A DNA stretch of 64,000 nucleotides, taken from NCBI RefSeq assembly GCF_964204645.1, contig NC_134028.1, positions 25,146,153-25,210,152 of the forward strand. The letters run 5' to 3'. Shown here piece after piece: positions 9,301-30,381 of the stretch. This DNA is from Tubulanus polymorphus (lineage: Eukaryota > Nemertea > Palaeonemertea > Tubulaniformes > Tubulanidae). Position numbers and translations under genes: made by a program. The notes below the pieces were generated by a model, which was given only the letters and a program-made list of their open reading frames with translations, was not told the DNA's origin and searched no databases. How positions within the stretch are numbered: the stretch's first letter is position 1; every line of letters begins with the position of its first letter.

Positions 9301-12090
9301 ACGGGAATACCACTATAGTGCGTCTACACTGCAGCGCGGAGTATCGTTAGTTACTAATATTTCACTATGTTTGACAGGTGCTGCCATCTTTCAATAGTGA
9401 TAAAAACTAATTACATCAATACACCGCAGTGCGGTGTACTAGCAAAATCCATCACAGATTCATACACCGCACTGCGGTGTAGACGCACTGTAAATGTTAA
9501 CAGTATGTAAGAATGATCAGCTATTCGTCAAAGCAATGACGTGAGATCTGAAAATACGAGATCAATGACGTACCTTTGATCATAGCTTTATAAGTGAGAA
9601 AAGCGGGAACGATGTTTTTCTCGGACATGTGTCGTCTGAGATAGTCAGCGCGCTGGATCGCGTCGGACTTCACGGGTGAATTCGCGCACGCGTTGAATAA
9701 CGATGAAAACACGTAATCGTTCGGCTTCAATCCGTATTCCTTCATCTGAAACCAGATAATATAATCAATACTTATTGGGACTAAACGTAATGCGTAAGTC
9801 AGATTGTTGTAGGTTGGATGATGCTATATCAGAGGACAACATTGTTAGATCTGGATTTCTCATCAGATTTTCAAATAAATTTCTGTCCCTAAGTTGGACT
9901 TGGCAAGTTGCAGACAAGCAATCATATCCCACCCACCAATTGCTGCTGCGCTGATCCAGGATTTTAGATCGAGACGTATTCAGGTAGGCCTCATAAGTAA
10001 GTGAAAATTCAGTGTTTTTAATGTCCGTAATAAACCATAAGAAATGTACATTCACAGTACGTACTTTAAAGAATAATTCTATGGCTAGTTTCAGATGTCC
10101 CGATTTACCGAGTCCGGTAATTACGACGGCGTACGCGAAAACAGTCGGTTTCACGCGATCTTTCGCAATCATCTGTTCTTCGAGCAAATCCAACGCTGTG
10201 ACCACCTGAAAATATGGATAGCGAGAAAAAGTAACTTTCCAAGTCTGGCCTTTTTGGTGATTATTCATCCGGATTCAAGGAGAAGTTGTACCCTTGAAAA
10301 TTCTAGCTAGGTCAACTAAAATATTTTATCCCAAGTGCTTAGTGCTGGATCAAAACTTATTAAACTCAGCAAATACAAGACTGGAGCCGCCCTCATTTTC
10401 CTCTCCTTCGATACAATACTGGAGCCAGCCTCATCAACATCAAACACATACTGAAATGGAGCCACCCTTATTTACCTCTCCTTTGTTACACAGTTTTAGT
10501 ATTCTTCGATCGTACCAGTTTTGAGTGTGTACGCGACCGGTTTTAGACAATCGGATGTGATGAGGGATTTCATCATCCTCTTCCGACGTTCTGCAACCAA
10601 AAAATAAACATAAATATTCAGAAGTCGATCAGCGTCTTGAATTAAAATCACTTAAACGACTTTACTCTGGTAGGTAGAGACATGCATCAAGCCTTTCAAC
10701 GGATACTGCCATCTCGATCATACAATAGTGATGTCATCATCAGACGTAGTCAGTAACCGGTCTATGGTTTCGGTCATCCTTATTACCGAGATGACGTATT
10801 TTACCGAGATGAACCGAGATCAACATGAAATATAACATATTTATTCATACATATCGATTTAAACCATTGAAATCATATTATATCAGTAATAAATGCCTGC
10901 TGGAGTCATATTTTACATATTTCGTCGGATATTTTTGTAGGAAAATAACTTTTAACTTAACCGAGATGAGATCGTTGATCAATCGAATTCAATGAAATTT
11001 TATTGCTAACCAAGTTTACGTATTTGAAGTCAAAATTTTTCTAAATAAAAAAATATGTAAAATATGATTCTAGAAGGTATTTATTACTGATATAACATGA
11101 TTTCAAGTGTTAAAATCGATAAGGAATGAATAAATATGTAATATTTAATTTCATCTCGGTTCATCTCAGTAAAATAGGTCATCTCGGTAATAAGGATGAC
11201 CCTATGGTTTAGTTTGGATATTTTTACACCCATCTGATTATAAAAGCTTACCACGAACGATAAGGAAACTAAACTACATCACTAGGGATTCCCTCCTGTT
11301 GCTTTTTCTGCTGGCAGGAGGTCTAGTTTCTCGATCGGATATTTTCACATCAAGCCCATCAGGTTTTCAAAGCAAGGACCAATGATTAGGTAACTAACAA
11401 AGCCGAGACTAACTTCAATGCTTGTGTACAGTAGATGGCTCCTTATTCGGGACCAAGTCCGGAAAAGTTGGCGAATTTGAATAAATCTGACAACAAATAC
11501 CTTTTCGCTTGATCTTGAAGACGCTTGTGAACTTTAGGATCAAGCGTTCCGAACACATCCGCCGACAACGACAACGACCTGCTTTTAGTGAATTCCGAAC
11601 CCGCGTCTCGTTCGTCGTAAAAAGCGTCCTGACTCTGTTCGTATACTTCCTTCGCTTGTAAATAATCGTCCTGCCATGATTCCGTATTCGTCTTCGAAAT
11701 ACGGTATTTATCGAGAATACTTTTATCCGGCCGAGCTTTTTCGGTATTTTCACTAATTACACTTTGTTTCCTCGCGGCGTTACGAGTTACTTGTCTATTC
11801 TGTTTTTTCTGCTGCTGCTGCTTTTGGCTATTTTTATCTTCGTTAAATTTCGAATCTCTGAATTTCGGATCGAGCTCGCCGAAAGTATCAACACTCGTTG
11901 AACTTGAAGAGCATAGTCTCTCATTCACAGATCGGGTTGTTGTCGCTGGTGGCAGTAACTGCCGCAGCGTCCTATACCTCGAATAAACACCAACTCTCAA
12001 ATTCAGTAAAGCAATCCCTCTCGATATTTTCAACATAATTGCAGCTCTTTCGCAGCTTTTACATTTTACAAAGCACGTTATTTGTTTCAA
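6318..12090 (-). CDS. PTCD1: PTCD1-like mitochondrial pentatricopeptide repeat protein, 9 exons
   Basis: Coding exons on the minus strand are 12090-11501, 10590-10476, 10205-10065, 9745-9574, 9163-9015, 8732-8067, 7714-7598, 7026-6844 and 6509-6318. All introns are GT-AG, all phases agree, and the frame closes at 774 residues. The N-terminus is basic and hydrophobic like a mitochondrial presequence; a second Met at residue 19 (12036) could be the true start. FGELDP and FGTLDP near the N-terminus, then a run of 35-residue PPR helix pairs (about 210-390, for example VFAYAVVITGLGKSG and PNDYVFSSLFNACA), a charged insert with a tryptophan-rich patch (about 430-500), further PPR-like helices and a helical C-terminus fit PTCD1 in order and size. 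The vertebrate protein acts in the mitochondrial matrix on leucine tRNAs and large-ribosome assembly. No other PPR family with this FGTLDP arrangement is known to me. Confidence 0.85.
6674..6839. mobile_element. Harbinger-like MITE forming part of the PTCD1 exon 8 splice donor
   Basis: Terminal inverted repeats GGGGTCATTCATTTATTACG and its partner ending GAATGATCCC enclose about 110 bases, flanked by a TTA duplication (6671-6673 and 6840-6842). A 3-bp TTA duplication fits PIF/Harbinger elements. The right TTA is intron positions +2 to +4 of the exon 8 donor read on the minus strand, and the element supplies G at +5 and +6. Confidence 0.75.
7219..7363. repeat. Fold-back element in PTCD1 intron 7
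   Basis: Arms CCACCAGTCTAT...GCCAATCAGAT (from 7240) and ATCTGATTGGC...ATAGACTGGTGG (to 7331) are inverted copies. Weaker symmetry extends outward to ATTTCTT and AAGAAAT. It has no coding content and no obvious target duplication. Confidence 0.65.
8821..8950. repeat. Dispersed repeat (GATTCCA..TGTGGCAAGCG family), PTCD1 intron 5 copy
   Basis: Shares GATTCCAnnTGTGGCAAGC, a downstream GGTGTnnCTAGTAGT block, an AT-rich tract and TATACCAAAC-type sequence with 40966-41107 and 47956-48140. A shorter relative is at 47888-47940 and reverse-orientation fragments lie near 26350 and 57160. Class unknown. Confidence 0.5.
9216..9496. mobile_element. piggyBac-like MITE, copy 1 (PTCD1 intron 4)
   Basis: Begins CCCTTTCAGTGC directly after TTAA (9212-9215) and ends with a decayed copy (GCACTGTAAATG) before TTAA (9497-9500). 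It shares its full length with copies at 13343-13630 and 25063-25475. TTAA flanks and CCC..GGG termini are typical of piggyBac. The interior carries repeated ACACCGCAGTGCGGTGT palindromes. It encodes no protein. Confidence 0.75.
10772..11201. mobile_element. Fold-back transposon with 9-bp target duplication (PTCD1 intron 1)
   Basis: Ends are GGTCATCCTTATTACCGAG and its reverse complement; the inverted arms extend about 155 bases each with scattered mismatches. A perfect 9-bp CTATGGTTT duplication flanks it (10762-10770 and 11202-11210; one extra C sits at 10771). The duplication length suggests a Mutator-like non-autonomous element. It has no ORF. Confidence 0.75.
11221..11400. repeat. Dispersed repeat, copy beside the fold-back element
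   Basis: GTTTAG..TTCTCGATCGGATATTTTC, AAGCCCATCAG and ACCAATGATTAGGTAACTAAC recur in reverse orientation at about 13860-14040. Within this copy the AAGCTTACCAC / GATAAGGAAACTAAAC block appears a second time, so it is partly duplicated. Class unknown. Confidence 0.45.
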
Positions 12091-13342
12091 TTCAATTCAA
12101 TCAATTGATTCGTTATTTCCGGGTCCACACGACCTTCGGATAGTCCTAAATACTAAGCAAAACAGACCGAACCTCCTAACTCGGATCTTTACCCACGAAA
12201 CCCATTAAGGACGAGAATGAGCTATTTAAAAGGTGGTTTCATTATTCGTTAATTAAAAACTAAAGGTCCGTGTTTCTTTGAGCTATCGAGGGTTTGCCGT
12301 AGTAGATCCTGGTCGGGATCATCGAATAAAATGGCGGCTCTTTCAACTGAGGAAAATATTGCTTATCCGAATCGTACACCACCACACAAACTAAGAACAA
12401 CAAAACTTTCATTTAAGCTACATAGTTTTCATATTTATTATCCAACCGTGTTTATGTACACCCTATGTGTATCACTAGTGCATCGGAAAACTCTCAACTT
12501 TCAGTCAAAACTCATCACATCAATCTAACCTCTATAATTTGGCACAAACTCTGGAAATCCAAGCAAAGCCATCTATAAAACTAGGTTCATTCGACCTAGA
12601 TTCTAACTTATAGAACACTCATTTTGACTCGAAACCGCTTTTAGCTTTTAATAAGCCTGTCAAATGTCAATTTTCATATTTTTTATAGGGATCAGATAAA
12701 TCAGTAGGCCATCCCCAAAAAAGTATTTTTCTTATGAAAGAATCTCGAAATAACAATTCAAAAGAAATTTTCAACCTCGCTTAAAATATCATCACATAAG
12801 TTTTAAGCATCACTTGAGTCATCTATTTTTGAGTCCCACAGTTTGCATTTTCAATTCAACAGTGTTAGTCGTCACTTAGATACACCTGGGACATCATAGC
12901 AGACAAATTGAGACATTTCAAGCAAAGTTAACTGTACTTTGAATTCACAACCTTCAAGAGAAGACATAAATTGCGGATGAAAACTATTGATCAAATTGTG
13001 AAGTTGATATTCGAATATATAACTGAATATGAGTTTCAGATCATCAACAAAAACAACCAATATTCAACACGCATAACTTAACATCATTTAGCAGATACCG
13101 AGTTTAAGACGAAGTCATATGAAATTCATACGCAATCCATTTTTTCTAAAACAAACATTAGACCCTAACATTATTTACACAATACAATAACTCGATTATT
13201 ATCACGCCATAAAATGCATTCATTTGTTTATATTTGCGTTATATTTAATATCAACGCCACATCAGTGCAACCGGTTGAATTCTGTCACCATGCATGTATT
13301 TAATGATATAGTAATGCAGGTATCAATCTGCTGTCAGGTTAA

Positions 13343-13630
13343 CCCTTTCAGTGCTGACTAATTAATACCCTATAGTGCTGGAGAAAATTTGAAAATTCTA
13401 AAAAATTCCACCCTAGTGCGTTGAACAATGGGAATACCACTATAGTGCGTCTACACCGCAGTGCGGTGTATCGTTAGTTACTAGTATTTCACTATGTTTG
13501 ACACTTTCTGCCATTTTTCAATAGAGATAATTACAAATTACTATTTACATCAATACACCGCAGTGCGGTGTTCTAGCAAAATCCATCACTGATTTATACA
13601 CCGCACTGCCGTGTAGACGCACTGAAAGGG
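13343..13630. mobile_element. piggyBac-like MITE, copy 2 (intact ends)
   Basis: TTAA (13339-13342), CCCTTTCAGTGC, about 260 internal bases, GCACTGAAAGGG, TTAA (13631-13634). Both termini are intact and mutually inverted, making this the best-preserved copy and the reference for the family. Internal ACACCGCA/TGCGGTGT palindromes are retained. Confidence 0.85.
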
Positions 13631-13859
13631 TTAACTAAACAACCCTTAACCACTTTTGGTATTCGCTCATACAAGTGTCTCCTGCATTCATCTGATACAT
13701 TAAGTGAAGATACAAACAACAGTCTCGTCACAAAAGTATCGTCACAACTAAATAAGATGTTTTTCAGTAGAAATCTCATTCAAATATTTGAGAGAATGTG
13801 TCAAATTAATCGCTAATCAACATGTGAGACGTTTCATACCGTGGTGGCAAATACTGAAG

Positions 13860-14040
13860 ATCAGTATCAACAGTTGGGGTAGTTAGTTACCTAATCGTTG
13901 GTGGTAAGCTTTTTATAATCTGATGGGCTTATACCAACGTTAGGGATGACAAGGGCGAAAACACGAAAATATCCGATCGTGAAGCTAAACCACAGACAGA
14001 CTGACTACAGTTGGGGCGAAGTCATTTAGACTGGTTCATA
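13860..14040. repeat. Dispersed repeat, reverse-orientation copy
   Basis: The reverse complement matches 11221-11400 over GATCGGATATTTTC, AAGCCCATCAG, AGCTTACCACCAACGATTAG and GGTAACTAACT. It is more complete than its partner. Class unknown. Confidence 0.45.
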
Positions 14041-14281
14041 TCCTGATTGAAGTCGCTGGCAGAGTTATCGAGAATGGCTATTCTAAAACCGAAATCCGTT
14101 CAATCGAAACCTGCCTTAAAACATAATGAATGGTCGATTGAGTGGAGGGGTGGTTCCGGACTGCAGATTCATATCATTGATACCCTTATTGTACTGATAC
14201 TGTAAAATGTAACGTCCCCGGAAAATATCGAGGCATAAATAAACACTTACATTCAGATTATCACGACAATGACAAACTTCA

Positions 14282-14287
14282 TTTATT
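14282..14287 (-). promoter_or_regulatory. Candidate poly(A) signal for Miro
   Basis: AATAAA on the minus strand about 600 bases after the Miro stop at 14886; another lies slightly upstream near 14238. Which one is used is unknown. Confidence 0.35.
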
Positions 14288-14885
14288 CAGCGCGGAAAAA
14301 GTTACAAATTGAAAAGAAGAATCAGGAAGTGACGACAGTAGACTGCGCTTGCTGTGGATCGAGAGTAGGAACGAATCTCTGTGGGGCTTAACTGCCTTTT
14401 GGTGCTGGCACATTTTTATTGCTTCCAATCTTTCTTTAACCTCAGAAAACCCCCCTTCATATTTTCCTGGATACGGCCTCGAGTGAGATAAGATAGGTTA
14501 TCATCGCGTGAATTGGGAACCGACACTAACTGGAGGACGCAACAAAACATTGGGTTATTTGTAGTAATGAAAATTAGTTCCTCGATGAAATTTGAAGTTG
14601 TGTTTTAAGCTTCCAAATCCGGAAATCGTCGGACAAGTCAATGGATAGATACATGATTACCCTTCTCACTAAATGTATGGTTTTGATTTCATTGAAAATT
14701 AGAAAGAATTGGAGCGCGGCGACCCAGCGCCAACGTGGCGAAATCCTCGCTCGCCACAGTAGCATTGCACATGATGATACCGAGACAATCAGCTCTGCGC
14801 AATCAACTGTAGACATTTCCGATAATCATAAAATGAGATGTTCGCAAATCTCGTCGATAAAAGTTTATTCTAAAGTTCGTCGTTA

Positions 14886-26499
<11,614 letters not shown>

Positions 26500-26957
26500 T
26501 TTGAAATGTTTTCAGTTTTGACCGGTTTTTTTAATAAATCAAATATCAAACAGTCGCTTCACAATCGTTACACTATCATTCTGAAATTGACAAATCATTA
26601 GAAATGATAAATTAGGCTCGTCAGGTCAAACTGTAAATTGAACTAAAATCCCCTACCCTCAGTCCAAATAAAACTGCAACCAAGTTAGAATCTCATATAG
26701 AGTATGGATAAGGTAGGGTATGTTTAGGATATATGAAGGCCTATACAACAGGGCGTTGACTAAACCGCACTGGTTATTGACTAAGACCACCAGAGTCCAG
26801 TAACTGAATAAACAAGAGTCCAGTTCAGCTCTTTTGACTGTCTGTTAACTGGCTGAACCCCGACTGATGGAGTGACTACAGTTTAGGTGTCCCTAATGGT
26901 ATGTACCTACTTTCTAAACAAACCATAACGCAATTCTTTAAGGAAGTGAAATAGTCT

Positions 26958-27263
26958 GATCCGGTCACCGACTTCTGAACGCTATTTTGCCGGATCCATA
27001 TATCATGTAACAATAAAATCATTTTATTGTTAAAAGATTTGTATGGTTTACAGCGAGCTCGGTGGTCTCGATGACCCTGCGCTAGTAATTTTTTACTGGC
27101 CCGGGTTCGAGTCTCGCTCTATCCGCTCTATTTTCTCAAACTCTGTTCTCCACACTTCCTTCGAATTTTCGAAGTCGCGCCCCTCTCTGCGCATGCACGG
27201 AGTATATCAGCCAATTAGAGACGATATCCGGCAAAATAGCGTTCAGAAGTCGGTGACCGGATC
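26958..27263. mobile_element. Inverted-repeat element with tRNA-like interior, upstream of Miro
   Basis: Arms 26958-26995 and 27226-27263 are perfect 38-base reverse complements (starting GATCCGGTCACCGACTTCTG). The interior has a hairpin CAATAAAATCATTTTATTG (27011-27029) and, at 27052-27118, a tRNA-like stretch with GCTCGGTGGTCTCGATG, a B-box-like GGTTCGAGTCTC and AGCGAG/CTCGCT ends. No convincing target duplication. It lies between the Miro start codon and its probable promoter. Confidence 0.7.
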
Positions 27264-27567
27264 CGGTAAAAAATAACTACGGCCTCAATTTAGAATGACA
27301 CTATAGCACCACACAGTGTAAAGGTGACCTAAGCTACAGTTAGACCATTCATAGTTCAACCTCATCTGTTTCGTTGTAGAAAATCATCGAATAAATGGTA
27401 AACAGTCTAGTTAGTAATAAACTTAATTGAATTGAATGAGATTTTTCTTCAATCGTCACCGATCGTCACAAGACACTCGAATCCGGCAGAATTTCTCACC
27501 ATAAAATAATCATTCATCATCGCTCAAAATACATTCAGAATATGAAATATAGATAAATATTACTAAC

Positions 27568-27660
27568 GTTAACGATGCGAAAACGGAGATATTTAATGGA
27601 AAATTCGCGTGAATTTTCAGTTTTTTTTCCAACGAATTAAATCCACTTCCGGTATTTTGG
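27568..27660 (-). promoter_or_regulatory. Probable Miro promoter and 5' noncoding exon
   Basis: On the minus strand ACCGGAAGTG (27642-27651), a canonical ETS/GABP site of TATA-less housekeeping promoters, is followed by about 75 bases ending at a donor (GTTAAC followed by GTTAGT, exon end 27568). A matching acceptor (TTTGTCAATTTCAG) lies near 26588, 90 bases before the Miro ATG. The noncoding exon is inferred from signals only. Confidence 0.4.
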
Positions 27661-28262
27661 CGCCACCTAGCATTTCAATTAAATTCAATACAAATAAACA
27701 TTATTGACACGCTCTAAAACGGCCGATATGTATGGTGTCGATACTGCCAGCATGTGTCGATGACGTATGACCAGCGACTCGGAAAATTCGTGTATCACAT
27801 GGAACTGACATTTTCGAAAGGGAGTGGATTTGATATACAATCTAAAGAATCACGATAATGATGAAAGGGTTTATCTTTCAGTTGACCGGTTGCGCGGCGC
27901 ATAAATTGGCCACAGATATCTTTGAGTAATCATTTTGAAATGATTTGTCAAATTTTTGCGAAAATAATTTCTAAAAATAGACTCACGCTGTTTAAATGTT
28001 GCAAAAACAGTCAAAATCCATCAATGGACCAATGAAATATAATAAAACAGGCCTCACAAGTTATTTTAAAAAGAAACAACTAGACCCAACTATGCCGAAA
28101 AATGTACAGCAACTGTAAAATGTTTTTTCTTCCGACTCTTCCTTCTCTCTCTCTTGCAATACCCATCCACACTTCGATGGCCAACGGCCTGAGCTGAGCG
28201 TGAGGGGTTCGGTTTCATTTTTGAAAACCATTCGAGGACCAGGAAAAAATACATGTGCATAG

Positions 28263-28267
28263 AAAAA
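28263..28267 (-). terminator. Pol III terminator of tRNA-Lys
   Basis: A run of five T on the minus strand, 12 bases past the tRNA 3' end, as expected for RNA polymerase III termination. Confidence 0.8.
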
Positions 28268-28279
28268 CATAACCCGCCG

Positions 28280-28352
28280 CGCCCGGTATGGGACTCGAAC
28301 CCAGGACCCTCAGGTTAAAAGCCTGATGCTCTACCGACTGAGCTAACCGGGC
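28280..28352 (-). tRNA. trnK-TTT: tRNA-Lys (anticodon TTT)
   Basis: This 73-base intronless tRNA has a perfect acceptor stem (GCCCGGT with ACCGGGC), D arm GCTC/GAGC, an anticodon stem TCAGG/CCTGA holding CTTTTAA, and a T loop TTCGAGT with one mismatched T-stem pair. A box (TAGCTCAGTCGG) and B box (GGTTCGAGTCC) match Pol III consensus, discriminator base G. It closely resembles animal cytosolic Lys(TTT) tRNAs and has a downstream T5 terminator, so it is probably functional. Confidence 0.95.
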
Positions 28353-30105
28353 TGCTCGACAAGTGTGCATACGTATATATCAATTTTGACGATGAACCAA
28401 GTGACGTCATTTTAGTTGACCGTTCTACTGAGTGTTCGAATTTGACCTTTTAACCCGTCTGTTTAATCACGGTCACTCGTATAAGAGCCCATAGTTTATT
28501 TATTGTTCCCGTCAAGAACAGTTTTTGTGTATTGCTAACTACTATGCGATGTTTAATCGTGGTGTGACGTGTGAGTCGATGTGTGCTTGATACGTCATCG
28601 ATATTGGTATTTGTGAAAACATCAATAACAATTACGTACAACATTTGCATTTATTGGATGAATTCAATTTCATGTCATGTTTCCTACTCTATTCAAAGGA
28701 CTTTCCAGTCTTAATAATAGATGGAGTGTGTGGGCGGATGTGGATGTGCACTACGTCATCAATATTTGGGTGAAACTAATTGCTTGCCTCTTTTTCTTAG
28801 TGTCGACAATTCAATTCAAATTGATTTGACTATATATACCTCATACGCCAGCTTTTCTATCATAGATTTTCTGATCGTTGTTTCAATAGCTTCAACTTCA
28901 ACTCGTGGACTATTAGACTATAGTCAAATCGATGCTCTCAATACTATCACTACAACTGAACTTTTCGTCCATTATATTGGACTCAATGTGAGATGATTAT
29001 TTACCGCCAAAACGTGGCCGGAAGCTCTGAATGTCAGGCTCAGTCACGTGGTAACCAGGAAGAAAGACACTCTAAATATTTGGATGGATATATGAAAGCT
29101 GTGGGTACTGGAGTGTGTAATGGGTGGTGTAGTGTGAACTGTGTGCATTTGTGGCCAGCACACAGATCACATTGTTCATTGGGGTTTGGTCCAGGACTGG
29201 CGAGATTTTCAACAACACGGAAGTAACGTGTAATAAATGATGACTTGAATTGCATGAATACCTACCACCCCTCATTATTGTTGGAAAACTAAACGTTCCG
29301 CACTGACTAAAAATTAGTAATAACATTTTAGAAATGGCCAGAATTTTAACTTAGGTTCTATCTCATTTTTATTTTACAATTGCGATTGGTATAATTTTTT
29401 TTTTAAACGGCCGTTAAGGCTTCATGTTTCGTCTGTAATTCACTGCAAATAGTTACGCAACTACGCACATTTCAGTGTTTTTGGCAGCTGTACACTCAAT
29501 CGGCACTGTTCGTGACTAGCTTCACTGCGGAATTATCATTAAATAACATCGCCATATCACATCATCAACTTATATTGTGCCTTAAAACCCTAACAGCCGA
29601 AATAATTGAAATGCACACACGATTTCTATCATTGAAAATTGAGAGAGTGGCCATGTTTGTGTTTGCTGCTTCGCGTAAATCCCGCGCGGTGGCGCATCCG
29701 CGCGGAGTGGGGCCGATACGTCCAGGGCACCCAAGACGCGGCAGTTGAGTTCAAGTAACATTCGTTTATAGTTCGTCCTGTTATGATTTTCGTTGAAGAG
29801 ATATATATATTCATTGTCATGAAGCACTTTATTTATCATTTCAATCAGGCTTCAACAATGTTATTCTTCTAAATATTTAGATCGTGTTATTCAATAACAC
29901 GTCTGTATGACATGCCCCGTTTTAGCGGGTATTTCGTTCCGTCGTGGAAATTTGTTTTTCGGGTATTATTTTCTAGATTCATTAATCATTCTTCCAAAAA
30001 CGCCTTCTCTGCCTTGTATTTCATTTTGCGTGCGTCCTTCCACATTTTGTTTTTAAATAATCAACGAAAATTAACTTAAGATTTTAGGCTGAGAGCAGTA
30101 TGTTT
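28353..30105. other. Intergenic region between tRNA-Lys and the GST cluster
   Basis: No gene is supported. Present are a 9-bp-arm palindrome CGTGTTATTCAATAACACG (29883-29901), a small CG-rich patch around 29675-29745 and two similar short segments with TACGTCATCnATATT (near 28590 and 28753). Short ORFs on both strands lack coding features. Confidence 0.4.
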
Positions 30106-30111
30106 TTTATT
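30106..30111 (-). promoter_or_regulatory. Candidate poly(A) signal for the first GST gene
   Basis: AATAAA on the minus strand about 270 bases after the stop codon at 30382. Confidence 0.4.
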
Positions 30112-30381
30112 TGTACATCTATAGGCAATATAACATCTTTTCAATAGTGCGAACCTCACAATTGCGCGGCATTACAAATACATAATATATAGAATACGGA
30201 ATAAAAAGAAAAACGTAAGTATAAGGTCTTATCACAAATATGTGTTAAGTTTATATGTCATGTTTCGGGTTCAATGCCGGTGTGTCAATCATAACGGCTC
30301 TCTTTAAAAGAGAAGACTTTACTTCGGTGCGCGGTGTACAAAGCCATGTTCAGCGTTAAACTATAAGTATGATACTCTGGT

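Larger units (their letters stand above)
12091..14281. other. Intergenic region between PTCD1 5' end and Miro 3' end
   Basis: It contains the PTCD1 promoter (CCGGAAAT, an ETS-like site on the minus strand, lies about 30 bases before the PTCD1 start), a piggyBac-like MITE (13343-13630) and a dispersed repeat (13860-14040). An ATGGCGGC start context on the plus strand at 12331 opens a 65-residue frame with no recognisable domain. Otherwise it is AT-rich with nothing else supported. Confidence 0.45.

Noticed and set aside
9420-9485. CRISPR-like repeated palindromes
   Set aside because: The palindromes are internal parts of a TTAA-flanked transposon in an animal genome, with no regular spacers.
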